From Lampris incognitus (taxonomy: Eukaryota; Chordata; Actinopteri; Lampriformes; Lampridae): DNA of 64,000 nucleotides. Made by a program: the position numbers and the translations under genes. The DNA lies in assembly GCF_029633865.1 (NCBI RefSeq), contig NC_079213.1:113296421-113360420 (forward strand). The letters run 5' to 3'. A model generated the notes under the pieces. The model did not search any database. It had not been told where the DNA came from and saw only the letters and a list, made by a program, of their open reading frames with translations. Below are positions 11,657-26,679 of the stretch, piece after piece. Each line of letters starts with the position of its first letter. Within the stretch, counting starts at the first letter, position 1.

Positions 11657-11764
11657 GGTGAGGTGAGTGTTGTCTGAGCTCCATTCCACATGAGAGTCAG
11701 CAGGGCTGTTGTCTGAAGCAAACAACAAAAAAAAACCTGGTTGAACCTGAGTTTGACTTACTGA

Positions 11765-12042
11765 TGTAGTACTATGTGTTGGTAAAGGTCTTCCACCAGC
11801 TTGTTCTGTCTTATCTGCTTGTTAGACACAACAATGTTACTTCTTCAAACTCATCACTACCTGTCTTCTTCCTCATCTGGTTGCTATGATGAAGATGGAA
11901 AACACTGTGCACCCTGTCATTTTTCCTACCAGACTCTAACCGTTGAAGTGACAGGCTATAAAAGTCGATTTCGATATTACAGTAGCTGTCCTAAATATTC
12001 CAGCAATAGCAAGTGCCTATAAAGGACTTTTGTTGGCATGTA
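11765..12042 (+). repeat. Unclassified interspersed repeat, copy 1
   Basis: About 270 bases align with 37655-37935. Shared blocks include gcttgttctgt, atctgcttgtta, cttcctcat(c/t)tgg(t/c)tg and ttttcc(t/c)a. No TIR, tRNA head or coding sequence was recognised. It lies just upstream of PSMD1 exon 8. Confidence 0.5.
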
Positions 12043-12122
12043 AGTTTTCAGGATTGTAGCTGTAACAAATATATCTTGTGAAAGTAAATATTTTATTTTC
12101 CATTTCTTGGTGTGTGTTGCAG

Positions 12123-12183
12123 TGATGCAATGGAAACGGATGACAAGGCCGGGAGCTCCCCTGCTGGAAAGCCAACAGACACG
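12123..12183 (+). CDS. psmd1: PSMD1 exon 8 (residues 295-315)
   Basis: The acceptor is gtgtgttgcag and the donor GTAAGT. It encodes DAMETDDKAGSSPAGKPTDT, the low-complexity linker that varies most between vertebrates. Confidence 0.9.
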
Positions 12184-12302
12184 GTAAGTTTTTCGGTACC
12201 GTAACTGAAAACCCACTGAGGGTCAGCTTTCTATGCCACAGTGCAGTATTTTTTTATTCCATGCTTAGGTGATGACTGTGCGGCTTCCCTGTGTTTATGT
12301 AG

Positions 12303-12893
<591 letters not shown>

Positions 12894-13404
12894 GAGAATT
12901 GCCTTATATCATGAAAAGATTTTTAACCGTTGTGTCAGACAGTTAAAAAAAAAAAACAGCTGTATAAAGAATATAACATCGAAACTTGGCCCATGTTTCT
13001 CATGGATGTGTTGTCTGTGCTACAGGTTGTCTGTCTGTTACCACAGACAACACATCTCATGGATGGGATGTCTGTGGTAGGATTTTAACGTCAGTAAGGA
13101 CCCAGCACTGAAATGTTTCCTGTTTATATTTTGGATGTGGCTGCACACAATCTAAATTGTTTTGATGCCAAAAAAGGATTATTTGTTAAGCAAAACGGTG
13201 TTTGCTGTCATAGATAAAATGAATATTCAGAAGTAAATGTCAGCATTAAGATAGCAACATGAAAAGTTTGTAATTGAAAATGTAAAATTTATAACCAGAA
13301 TTGATGGAAAGAAAAGGTCAGAACATTTCTTGGAAAAGTGATGGAGTTACATCAATGGTGTTAGATGAATGGGATGGTTATTTGTGTTTTTTTCTGCCCT
13401 CTAG

Positions 13405-13521
<117 letters not shown>

Positions 13522-13559
13522 TGAAGATTGTTTGAGTAACGGAACAGGAAAAGTCATAA

Positions 13560-13715
<156 letters not shown>

Positions 13716-13934
13716 TGACTCAAGCTATAAAGAGGCCTTTCGGTGAAGAGAGAGAATGCTGTAAAGATGATTTGTTTATCCTTGTCTATTTTCACCTCCT
13801 GTGTAAGGTTTCTATTCTGGTTGAAAGATTTCTTTTATTGATGCTTTTGGTCCTTGGTCAGGTCTCGAAAAAGAGCTTCTCAATTTCAAGAGGACTTCTT
13901 GGTTCAATCGAGTTTAAAAGATAGATGGTTTTTT

Positions 13935-14338
13935 AAATTCATCCCCCCTGTTCTCACCAATTGTATCCGGCCAATTACCCTATTTTCTGAGCCGTCCCAG
14001 TCTCTGCTCCCCCCACTCTGCCGATCTGGGGAGGGCTGCAGACTACCACATGTCTCCTCCGACATGCCGCTTCTTTTCACCTGACAGTGAGAAGTTTCAC
14101 CAGGGGCACATAGCGCATGGGAGGATCCCCCCCCCCCCCCGAGCATGCGCCCTGACCGACCAGAGGAGATGCTAGTTCAGCGACCAGGACACATACCCAC
14201 ATCCGGCTTCCCACCCACAGACACGGCCAATTGTGTCTGTAGGGACGCCCGATCAGGCCAGAGGTAACACGGGGATTCGATCTGGTGATCCCAGTGTTGA
14301 TAGGCAACAGAATAGACTGCTACGCTACCTGGATGCTC
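13935..14338 (-). mobile_element. tRNA-derived SINE, family A, with target duplication
   Basis: An antisense copy with its tRNA-like head at the right (B box about 14270). It is flanked by aaaagatagatg at 13916-13927 and again at 14340-14351, a direct duplication of the target. The bases between 13928 and 13940 are T-rich, that is, an A-rich tail on the element strand. Confidence 0.8.
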
Positions 14339-14351
14339 TAAAAGATAGATG

Positions 14352-15328
14352 CTTTTTTTTATGTTCAGTAGTTTTTATTTTCACACATGGATTATAGAGA
14401 TGGAAGGAACAATTTAACAGGGCCTACTAGACAATATCAAGAGACAGACACATTTGGATTAAGGGTGATCATAAGACGAGTCTTAACAGTATACAAGACA
14501 ATAGGAACAGCAGAGAAAATTAAAAAAAAAACAAACAAATAAAAACATAGTTGGCAGATAGACAGTAGTCTATAAATAGATCTTAAGATATAGATTAGTT
14601 GTCTCAGATTACACGGGGCCTCTAATGAAGGAAATATAGTGCGTCCACTTGGCCTCGTATTTTTCCACCTGGTTGATGAGTCTAAAGGAGAGTCGCTCGT
14701 GTGCTGCCACAATTCCCAGATGGGAGAACCATACATTGGTGTGAGGTAGGGTGGCCGACCTCCAATCTGTTACCATGAGCTTTCTACCCAACATCAGGGC
14801 TGTCTGGACCGACTCTGCTCGTGGAAGGGCTTTTAAAGGAGTAGGGTCTCCCAGAACAAAGAGGCTTGGAGAAAATGGGATGTCTGTTGTTAGTATGAGT
14901 TTGATATTCTCATATATCGCTGTCCAGAATTCTTGTGCAACACGGCAAGACCACAGCATGTGGATAAGCATACCCGGGCCCTCCCCAGACCTCCAGCAGT
15001 CAGGGCTGTCTCTTAGTTTCGCCCTGTATAACCTCGAGGGGGTCCAGTATACCCTGTTAATTATTTTGAACTGTACTAATCTTGTCCTGAGTTCCCGTGA
15101 TGTTTTCTTGTAATTCCTTAAAATGTTTTCCCACTCCTGACTGGTAAAGGTAAGATTAAGATCGATCTCCCAAATTAACTTTAAATTGGATCCCAAACCG
15201 TCAGAGTGTTTAGTCAACAACAAGTAATATTTTGAAGCTTCATGGCCTGTGCCAAACACCTTAACTATATCCGACAGTACATCTGAACTAGGCGGGGTTG
15301 TGGAGATAGACCCAAAAGTTTGAGACAA
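14352..15328 (-). mobile_element. L1-like LINE, 5'-truncated, with A tail and target duplication
   Basis: A 239-residue minus-strand reading frame (15328-14609) carries LVQFKIINRVYWTPSRLYRA, then PGMLIHMLWSCRVAQEFW and FVLGDPTPLK. This is the cysteine/histidine-containing tail of L1-type ORF2. The 3' end is at the left, with eight A (T on plus at 14353-14360). The flanks share aaaagatagatgctttt (14340 onward and 15329-15345). The insertion lies in PSMD1 intron 11, antisense. Confidence 0.75.
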
Positions 15329-15485
15329 AAAAGATAGATGCTTTTGTTAAAGTGGCCCAGTTTCATACCTCATTGGATGGCCCAGAATCCTTTGCCATAT
15401 CCACTGCTGTAAAACAATCAGGAAAACCAAGAAAATATAAAGTGGATTGTATTTTATGTGGTCCTATTTTGCACTTTGAGTCTAA

Positions 15486-15683
<198 letters not shown>

Positions 15684-16136
15684 TGACACAGTGGCTCTGA
15701 ATGCAGGTCCAAGGTTAAATCTATATCCAGGTCTGGGTAAAGAACCAACTCTGGAACTCAACCGTAGAAACGGGTTGTCCATCAGACCTGTAACTAAAGG
15801 TTATGAAATTATGACAGATTTGGTTCTGACTGAAGGCACACCCACTTTGGAGGGGAACGGGGAACACTTAGAAGTTTATATTATAATGTTAACATTAGAG
15901 CTGTAGGAAAGGTTAACTGTTTCTTTGTAAGTAATTGAAACCATGGATGATTCCATCATCTGAAATTTTACAAATTTTAAGTTGGGCTCTTTTTTTTCTT
16001 CTTTTTTTTTCTTTGAATAAAAAAAATTACATCAGGATTTGTAATACAATAGTTCAAGTCCAGGTTTACTGACTACCTCTCTATTGTTTCTAGTTTTACC
16101 TTCTGTGATGAGCCACTGTCTCTTCCTGTTTCATAG

Positions 16137-16732
<596 letters not shown>

Positions 16733-17837
16733 GAAGAAATATTTATTGGGGTTTGGGTCATTAGTACAATTGTGAACCTGCCTGAAGTGGAGACTGGGAT
16801 GTACCAAACTAGTCCAAAAATCAGGAGTCTTGGCACAAATCTAACTGGACTCTTGTGGTAAAACAAGGAAATGATTACATAATGCAATGCCTTGTGGGTT
16901 TACAGCAGAATGTTGGGGGTAACAAAAAATGTGAGCATCAGAGTTATGTATGGTGCTCATGCCACATGGTCTATTAACATGTGACGTCTCTCTCTCTCCA
17001 TGTGAGCCCACAGCTCATGACAACAAACCGTGCACTCTTTCTGCCATAACCATTAACATCCCGCTTCTTCTTCTTTTGGCTGCTCCAGTAGGGGTCGACA
17101 AAACGGATTATCCTTTTCTACTTCTTCCTGTCCTCCCCATCTTCTTCTGTCACACCAACCACACGCATGTCCTCCCTCACTACATCCATTAACCTCCTCT
17201 TTGGCCTTCCTTATTTCCTCTTCCCTGGCAGCTCCATATTCAGCATCCTTCTCCCAATATACTCAGCATCTCTCCTCCACACATGTCCAAACCATCTCAA
17301 TCTTGCCTCTCTTGCTTTGTCTTCAAACCGTCCAACCTGAGATGTCCCTCTAATATACTCGTTCCTAATCCTGTCCTTCTTCATCACTCCCGGTGAAAAT
17401 CTTATCATCTTCAACTCTGCCACCTCCAGCTCCACCTCCTGTCTTTTCGTCGGTGCCACTGTCTCCAAACCATACAACTTAGCTGGTCTCACAACCATCT
17501 TGTAAACCTTCCCTTTAACTCTTGCTGGTACCCTTCTGTCACAAATCGCTCCTGACACTCTACCAATTCCACCCTGCCTGCACTCTCTTCTTCACCTCTC
17601 TTCCGCACTCTCCGTTACTTTGAACAGTTGACCCCCGAGTATTTAAACTCATCCGCTTTCATCACCTCTACTCTTTGCATCCTGACCATTCCACTGTTCT
17701 CCGTCTCGTTCACGCATATGTATAGCATCTTGCTACTGCTGACTTTCAGTTCTCTACTCTCCAGTGCATACCTCCACCTCTCCAGGCTCTCCTCAACTTG
17801 CTCCCTACAGATCACAATGTCATCTGTGAACATTATA

Positions 17838-18140
17838 GTGGCTTAGCACGTTGCGTCACAGCAAGAAGGTCCTGGCTTCAAATCCCAGGCTGTCCCAGAT
17901 CCTTTCTGTGTGGAGTTTGCATGTTCTCCCTATGTCTGCATGGGTTTCCTCCGGGTGCTGCAGTTTTCTCCCACCATCGAAACGACATGCATGTTAGTGT
18001 TAATACTGCTACCTGTGCCCCTGACAAAGGCAGTAGGAAAAGAACTGGAGTTGGTTCCCGGGCGCTGCAGCTGCCCACTGCTCGTATACAATAGGATGGG
18101 TTAAACGCGCTGAACAACTATACAATGACAAAATAACGTG
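17838..18140 (+). mobile_element. tRNA-derived SINE, family B, inside the RTE-like LINE
   Basis: It has a head-like gtggcttagc, then cacagcaagaaggtcctgg, the ggagtttgcatgttctccct body and the end ggatgggttaaa. The LINE coding sequence resumes at about 18150 (agtctacggagattcctg), so this copy is younger than the LINE. Confidence 0.7.
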
Positions 18141-18617
18141 GCTTTCTTCTTAGTCTACGGAGATTCCTGCCGGATCTCATCCGTTAACCTGTCCATCACC
18201 ATTGCAAACAAGAAAGGGCTCAGGGCCGATCCTTGATGTAATCTCACCTCCACCTTGAACCCATCCGTCATTCCTACCGTACACCTCACCATTGTCACAC
18301 TTACCTCATACATATCCTGAACCACTCCTACATACTTCTCTGCAACTCTCAACTTCCTCATACAATACCACACCTCCTCTCTTGGCACCCTGTCGTATGC
18401 TTTCTCTAACTCCGCAAAGACACAATGTAACTCCTTCTGGCCTTCTCTATACTTCTCCATCAACATTCTCAAAGCAAACACCACATTTGCGGTGCTCTTT
18501 CCTGGCATGAAACCATTCTGCTGCTCGTTGATCATCACCTCTCCTCTTAACCTAGCTTCTATTACTCTTTCCCATATCTTCATGCTGTGACTGATCAACT
18601 TTATACCTCTATATCAT

Positions 18618-18783
18618 GGAAAGTTTGCACAACGTTTCTTGAAAGCATTATCATTCAGAGTGAGAAACATTTCGTCGGTGATGAAACGCTTCTCTCAAAC
18701 GTTGTGTCCAGGTGAACTGAGTCAACTTTTCTGTGATTTCCTTACCTGGATTATTGAGCATGTATAAAGACTTCATATCTTTG
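18618..18783 (+). mobile_element. Penelope-like element tail fragment, inside the RTE-like LINE
   Basis: It contains gtgatgaaacgcttctctc, acgttgtgtccaggtgaact and the end acctggattattgagcatgt. The same order is seen at 61190-61290, and in part at the Penelope element of intron 3. The LINE sequence resumes at about 18785 (gctactacagctctgcac). Confidence 0.6.
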
Positions 18784-20435
18784 TCGCTACTACAGCTCTG
18801 CACAGCACTGTTATTCTTTAAAGTCAGTACTTCACTCCTTAGGCATCCTCTCACTTTCGAAGATTGTGTTAAACAGTATATTTAAAAACTCCACCGCCAT
18901 CTCCTAAACACCTCTATGCCTCCACACATACATCATGTAGTCCAACCGATCTTCCACTCTTCATCTTCTTCATAACTGCTCTCACTTCAACGTTGCTTAT
19001 CCATCGCACTTCCTGATTCACTGTCCCCATATCATCCAACCTTCTCTCTCTCTCATTTTCTTCATTCATCAACCCCTCAAAGTACTCCTTTCACCTTCTC
19101 AACACACTCGCTTGTCAGCACATTTCCATCTCTGTCCTTCATCACCCTAATCTGCTGCACATCCTTCCCAGCTCGGTCCCTCTGTCTAGCCAATCAGTAC
19201 AGATCCTTTTCTGTTTTCTTGGTGTCCAACCTCATACAACTCACCATACGCCTTTTCCTTTGTCTTCGCCACCTCTACCTTGGCCTTACGCCACATCTCC
19301 TTGTACTCCTGTCTGCTTTCTTCATCTTTCTGACTATCCCACTTCTCCTAACCTCTTCCTCATTCCACCACCAAGTCTCCTTGTCTTCCTTCCTCTGTCC
19401 AGATGACGCACCAAGTACCTTCCTAGCTGCCCCCCTCACTTTTCTGCAGTGGTTACCCAGCCATCTGGCAACTCCTCCCTGAACTCCACACAACAGTCTT
19501 CCTTTTTCAACTTCCACCACTTGATCCTTGGCTCTTTCTTCCTCTTCAGACCACCATCCGATGCTGCCTAGCTACGTTCTCCCTTCACCACCTTGCAGTC
19601 TCCAATCTCTTTCAGATTGCGCCTCCTGCATAAGATATAGTCCACCTGTGTGCACCTTTCTCTACTCTTATACATCACCCTGTGTTCCTCCCTCTTTTTG
19701 AAATATGTATTTGCCAAAGCCATTTCCATCCTTTTAGCAAACTTAACCATCATATGTCCTTCCACATTCCTCTCCTTGACACCATACCTCCTCATCACCT
19801 CTGTTCCCTTCACCGACATGCCCATTGAAGTCCGCTCCAATCACGATTCTCTCCTCCTTGGGTACCCTCTCCACCACTTCATCCAACTCACTCCAGAATT
19901 ATTCTCTCTCTTCCATCTCACATCCAACTTGCGAGACATATGTTCTAACATTCATCATCAAATCTTCGATTTCCAGCTTCATACTCATCACTCTGTCCAA
20001 CACTCTCCACCTCCAGCACACTCTTGACATACTCTTCCTTCAGAATTACCCCTACCCCATTTCTCCTCCCATCCACACCATTGTAGGAAGAATTTGAACC
20101 CATCTGTGATGCTCCTGGCCTTACTTCCCTACAAGTCTGTCTCTTCACACACAGTATATCTACCTTCCTTCTCTCCATCATATCAGCCAGCTCACTCCCT
20201 TTACCAGTCATAGTGCCAACATTCAAAGTTTTGACTCTCAACTCCACACTCTTACCCTTCCTCCTCTCCGCCTGCCTCTGGACATGCCTTTTACCTCCTT
20301 CTCTTTCACCTGACAGTAGCATAGTTCCACCGGCACCATGCTGGCCAACAGTACCGGTGGCAGTCATTGGTAACACGGGCCTCAACCAATCCAGTATGGA
20401 AATCTGATTTATGATCTGCATATTTGTTTGGCAAA

Positions 20436-20818
20436 TACAGGCAGAGCTGGGGGTGGCAGAGTTGACGATGCTAATATTTCCGTTGGGGGTGACAAAGGAG
20501 GACAAGATTAAGGAATGAGTATATTAGAGGGACAGCTCAGGTTAGACAGTTTGGAGACGAAGCAAGAGAGACAAGATTGAGATGGTTTGGACATGTGTGG
20601 AGGAGAGATGCTGGGTAAATTGGGAGAAGGATGCTGAATATGGAGCTGCCAGGCAAGAGGAAAAGAGGAAGGACAAAGAGGAGATTTATGGATGTGGTGA
20701 GGGAGGACATGCAGGTGGCTGGTGTGACAGAGGAAGATGCAGAGGACAAGAAGAGATGGAAATGGATGATCCGCTGTGGTGACCCCTAACGGGAACAGCC
20801 TAAAGTAGTAGTAGTATA
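20436..20818 (+). mobile_element. RTE-like LINE 3' fragment, inverted relative to 17060-20430
   Basis: The plus strand carries the C-terminal block and 3' end of the same LINE family (gaggaagatgcagaggaca, gatccgctgtgg) with a (GTA)n tail at 20805-20818. It abuts the 5' end of the opposite-strand copy, giving a head-to-head pair. Confidence 0.7.
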
Positions 20819-20835
20819 TATTTGTTGGGCAAAGG

Positions 20836-20970
20836 TTTTACGCTGGATGCCCTCCCTGACGCAACCCCCCCCCCCCACACACACACACACACACGCACAT
20901 TTATCCGGGCTTCGGACCGGCATTAAGAATGCACTGGCTTGTGCATCCCCAGTGGTAGGGTTAACCATTA
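20836..20970 (+). repeat. Fish interspersed repeat fragment with (CA)n
   Basis: It contains ttacgctggatgccctccct and cttgtgcatccccagtgg, familiar from fish LINE-associated 3' repeats. A C-run and (CA)n are embedded at about 20867-20895. Confidence 0.45.
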
Positions 20971-21148
20971 ACATCCTGCTGTGAATCCAAAATGCATTTG
21001 TCTTCCGTGTTGTCATTTCCTCCTTTCGAATTGACCTAGTAAATGCCCGCTCAGCATTAGGCAGTGTGAGCCAATCAAATAATGTGATGGAATCTGGTTC
21101 ATAGATGAGAGGATTCCATGTGAAAATCCAGTTGTGCATCTATGTTGA

Positions 21149-21418
<270 letters not shown>

Positions 21419-21671
21419 TGATGTCAGAGTGGAAAGAACAATGGAACATTTAGGAACATTTCTCCCTGATACTGGTACTTTACATTATTACATCATAACC
21501 TTCTTGTTACATTGATGATGATGCTACTGACACTGGAATGATAAAAATGATAAATATTATTTGGGAAAGACTTTTCATGAACAAATTTATATGTGCTAAA
21601 CGTTAAAAGCATGCGCACAGGACTGTAGACACTCCTTTATTTTGATTATAGCAACTCAAAAAGAAAGGGAG

Positions 21672-22084
21672 ATGGAGGCTTCCGGGTAGCATAGCGGTCT
21701 TCCGTTGCCTACCAACACGGGGATCGTCGGTTCGAATCCCCATGTTACTTCCGGCTTGGTCGGGTGTCCCTACAGACACTGAGGGTGGGGAGCCGGATGT
21801 GGGTATGTGTCCTGTTCGCTGCACTAGCACCTCCTCTGGTCAGTTGGGGCGTCTGTTTAGGGGAGAGGGGGAATAGCGTGATCCTCCCACGCGCCACGTC
21901 CCCTTGGTGAAACTCCTCACTGTCAGGTGAAAAGAAGCGGCTGGTGACTCCACGTGTATTGGATGAGACATGTGGTAGTCTGCAGCTCTCCCCAGATCAG
22001 CAGAGGGGGTGGAGCAGAGACCGGGACGGCTCGGAAGAGTGGAATGATTGGCCGGATACAATTGGGGAGAAAAAGGGGGGGGTG
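21672..22084 (+). mobile_element. tRNA-derived SINE, family A
   Basis: A full-length sense copy: A-box half at 21684 (gggtagcatagcggtc), B box at 21729 (ggttcgaatcc), ending acaattggggagaaaaagg before a G-run. It stops about 60 bases before exon 15. Confidence 0.8.
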
Positions 22085-22145
22085 TTGAAATGTATTATGA
22101 GGACAGACGTGAGGTCTTAGTGCTGTCCCTCTCTTCCTCCTGTAG

Positions 22146-22971
<826 letters not shown>

Positions 22972-23036
22972 GTGAGCGACGTGAATGATGATGTGAGGAG
23001 GGCTGCCGTGGAATCCATCGGCTTCATCATGTTCAG
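22972..23036 (+). CDS. psmd1: PSMD1 exon 16 (residues 608-629)
   Basis: The acceptor tgacccgaag has a weak pyrimidine tract. The donor is GTATGT. It encodes VSDVNDDVRRAAVESIGFIM and F plus two bases of Arg. The exon itself begins GTGAGC, which looks like a donor. Intron 16, which follows, holds HTR2B. Confidence 0.94.
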
Positions 23037-25300
23037 GTATGTTCCTAACTGACAGAAACCAGCCATGCGCTCTCTGACTTCATCCACCCAGAGGCCCCAG
23101 GTCCACTTTGGAACCCCAGACCTGGTTCATCTGGCCATATACGCATATACAACGTCTGCATTCCAGCCATAGCACAGGCTTGTTTTGTTCCAGCTGAGTT
23201 GGGAGCATGTCCTTGAGTCGGTATTATTTGTGGCTGAAGCCGCTTCAACACATATCCACCCTCCCCCACACACCGCACCCTCCATGTCTTCTTCCTTTGT
23301 GCAGCACATTAGCATATTTTGCAGGATCTTGTATTTTTAAGCTTTCCCCGCAGTGCTGGTTTTGCGCTCACCTTGACTGGTGTAGTGTGATCTGCACAGG
23401 AAAACAAGTTTGCTGTCGCTCTCCGCATCTCTAGACTTGAGCTGCTGTGTGTTTGGTCACATTTCTTTTACCCATTTTCATATTTTCTGGGCTCCAGTAC
23501 TTTACAAAGGTTGTCGGCTCTTTATAGACCTATTGTGCATGGTGCAGTGTTCTTGGAGATCACCTTGGCTTTAATGCACTGATGGGGAAATGCTCAGCTG
23601 ATGGCATGCAAGGAAGCAAAGCGTTAAAATTTAGTGTAGCAAAAGTAAGAAATATCAATTTGTGTTTGGTGAAGAGGAAAACATGTCATTTGACACAGAA
23701 CAGAGTTTCTGAAATTGAAGCCGTTTTTCATGTCTAGCAACCAGCGCTGTTGGATCAGCCTTTCTTTTGATGCGTCTTGTGTTTATGTAGTGATTATGTT
23801 GAGTAATCATGTGCAGTGGTCCGAGAGGGACGTGGAATATCGGAAACTGTGCTTATACCTTCACTGACCTCCCCTCTCGTGTGTTGCACCTCCTTTTTAT
23901 ACCTCCTGCTCATGCCTTAGCATTCTGTCTGCTTGTTGGGGATGGGTTGAATATATATTTTTTTCATCTTTTTAAAGAGGCTAGCTTTATACTAAAATGA
24001 CTGTAGTGTGTTCAGTTTCCTGCCCGGTATACTTTGTGCTTAATTCCCAGGAAGAGAGCTTTCATGGGTTTGGGGTATATTATGTCTGGTGAAGACATCT
24101 TATCAGATTGGTAGGGGTTGGATAATTACTGACTTCTGGAACGTTCTTCATTGTTTTTTTCTTTATTTCCTGCTTGTGTGTGTTACACATCTGGATCTGT
24201 CTGGTACTTTGGGGGGTTGGTGCTGAGTAGACCTACAGAGATGCTGACACACAGAACAGGATCCATATTCTCCATGTCAACAGGATCCATATTCTCCATG
24301 TCACCCATTTCTTATCTTCCCAGAGTGCACTGCGACTTCCTCTTTCTCAAAGAGGTGATCCTCTTTGGGAGAATACTGAGCTTTCCTGTCATTCTCACTC
24401 CCGTTTCTCTTTTCTTCCTGCTTTTGAGGGCTCAACACGTTTGACTGCGACATGAATTTACCCATTAGGCAGCAGCCGAGCAGCGCTAAACAGAGCGCCC
24501 TGCCAAACAAAGGTCCATTTTAAGCCCAAAAAAGGCTATGCGATATTCCCCCGTGATCAATTGGGTGCAAGATGAACCTTGTTTAAATCCTTTGTGTTTA
24601 GAGAGCCTCATAAACGGTAACAATTCAGCTGTGCTCCTCTGTACCTAACCAAACCCAACCCCCCCCCTCACGCACACACACACACACACACACACACCCC
24701 CCGCCGAACTCCTCACAAGCCACTCACCCACTTTAGGATCCGTCTTTAGTTGGCCCGAGTTCAAATGACTTGAGTTTTTGCCATTTGTACTTTACCACAG
24801 AAGTGGCACTTCATCAAAGAGGAGTTGTGTGAGTTGTTTTCATAAAAGAACTTGGACTCGCTGTTTTTTATTTTATTTCAGCGGATACATGTGGGTCTGA
24901 GCAGAAATCAAGCACATGAGGTAAAAATAGGAAACAAATGGGAAGAAAACGCAGGGCATAAAACCTCCCTGAGTGGCACCGACACTTGTTATGAATCTAT
25001 AGACATCCATCCACATCATTTTTATTTATTTATTTGTTATCTGTGAGATTTATTCCAAACATTTCTTGTTAGATTCTTGGTCATTTTTTTCTGTTTTTAT
25101 GTGTTTGGCTGTGTTATCTCAACATTGTGACGTGGTAGGGATTTATAATGTGACGCTGTCAAGTATGAAGATGGACTTCTAGCATAGTTGGGGATGAAAA
25201 GACCATGACAGGTACTGGTTGGCACATTGGCAGCTGTGCCAAGCCTATGTTTAGATAAACCCATTTAAATTTACATTTTATATATATATATATTTTTTTT
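23037..25300 (+). other. PSMD1 intron 16, left part: no element recognised
   Basis: It holds a perfect 24-base tandem duplication (aacaggatccatattctcca plus tgtc, 24255-24302), a C-run with (CA)n at about 24660-24700 and an A/T-rich stretch near 25270. No gene, repeat family or RNA was seen. Confidence 0.4.
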
Positions 25301-25304
25301 TTTC

Positions 25305-25662
25305 TTCCCCCCAATTGCACTTGGCCAATCACCCCACTCTCCGAGTCGTCCCGGTCGCTGCTCCACCCCCTCTGCCCATCCGGGGAGGGCTGCAGACTAC
25401 CACATGCCTTCTCCGACACGTGGAGTCACCAGTCGCTTCTTTTCACCTGACAGTGAGGAGTTTCACCAGGGGGACGTAGCACGTGGGAGGATCACGCTAT
25501 TCCCCCCAGTTCCCCCTCCCCCCTGAACAGGCGCCCCGACCGACCAAAGGAGGCGCTAGTGCAGTGACCAGGACACATACCCACATCCGGCTTCCCACCT
25601 GCAGACATGGCCAATTGTGTCTGTAGGGACATCCAACCAAGCCGGAGGTAACGCGGGGATTC
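25305..25662 (-). mobile_element. tRNA-derived SINE, family A, head-truncated
   Basis: The body and tail side match the family, but the copy stops within the B-box region at 25662 (gaatcccc side only). Confidence 0.75.
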
Positions 25663-26679
25663 TAGTGTTAAAGACCCCTACCTCAGACCCCATTATGACA
25701 TGTACTTGATCTATTGGGAGAGATTGCCTTGGAGTATTTGTTGATGGTGCCTCTGAAGATGGTGTTTGCAGTGTTTAATAGCATGTTCTCATGGGTTTCC
25801 TTTTCTTTTAGTTTAGCTGTCGTCAGTTTCAGCTCAAAAGAGATGGCGGGTGACTGATGAAAGGTGTAGACAGGAGCATTCATTTGAAAGCAGTCCAAAT
25901 TGTACGGGAGTTGACACGGTAAACATCTGTGTTGAATTCTTCTACAATCTGTAATGCCTCTGATTTGTGGCGTTTCAAATGTAAGCAGTTTTCTTTCTGC
26001 AAAGGCCAAAGTTTAGAAAAATATACATTTCTGCATGTGAGCTTCATTGAACATGTTCAGCAAAGCTTTCCACTTGTTTAGAATGAGTGTCTCACGCAGT
26101 TATTTACAGTGTTTCACTTGTTTACTGGGACAGCGCTGTAAAATCTGGCTGACACACACGCAAACAAAGCAACGCCTAAACCTTTGCAGTAACGTCGGGT
26201 ATCATTCTAAGGGTGCAGAATATCGGATGTGATGTGGAAGTGTTTTCAAAGTTAAGGGAGTGTTTTTCTCCCAATATGTAAGCATGCAGTCAAAAATTAA
26301 CCATAGCAGATTGAAAGTCAGATGATAGCATTAGCAGAAAAAAAAGAGTTTCCAGGCACTTGTGTGTCTTCATTCCAATATGTGTTGGTCTGGCGGAAAA
26401 GTTCGCCCTGGGCCCAGAGGTACTCTGTCACCTCTTAACCTTCAGTAGATGGTTTTCTTCCTCCCAGGTTTTTGTTCCATCTGATGTAAGTTTGCCTCAG
26501 GTCATGTTCCTCAAATTCCACACTATTGGGAAACTTGCCTCTTGTCTTTGACTTGCCTCTTTTCCCTCTGTGAGGGAAAGCAGAAAGAGCAACTGACCAG
26601 CTTTAGAATTCAATGCTCAGAAGTGACACCCGGTGTCACTCTGATAGAGATAGGAAACATGCTGCCTTTTGTCTCAGTG

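Larger units (their letters stand above)
17060..20430 (-). mobile_element. RTE-like LINE, nearly full length but degraded, with nested insertions (intron 13, antisense)
   Basis: Read on the minus strand from the right, it starts with the APE-type endonuclease (LRVKTLNVGTMTGKGSELAD, MMERRKVDILCV, YNGVDGRRNGVGVILKEE at about 20330-20040). It continues with TQVDYILCRRRNLKEIGDCK (about 19640), then RT (QQNGFMPGKSTANVVFALRM, FAELEKAYDRVPREEVWYCM, HQGSALSPFLFAMVMDRLTD at about 18520-18190). Next are a damaged FADD box reading FTDD (about 17830) and the C-terminal block at 17558-17211. The (GAA)-type tail is at about 17063. Frameshifts and stops are frequent. It is interrupted by a family B SINE (17838-18140) and a Penelope tail (18618-18783). 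Confidence 0.8.

Noticed and set aside
14609..15328. 239-residue ORF as a host gene
   Set aside because: Its sequence is an L1-type ORF2 tail with an A tail and target duplication, so it belongs to a retrotransposon.
24255..24302. 24-base perfect tandem duplication as a regulatory element
   Set aside because: It has only two units and no recognisable binding motif; simple slippage or duplication explains it.
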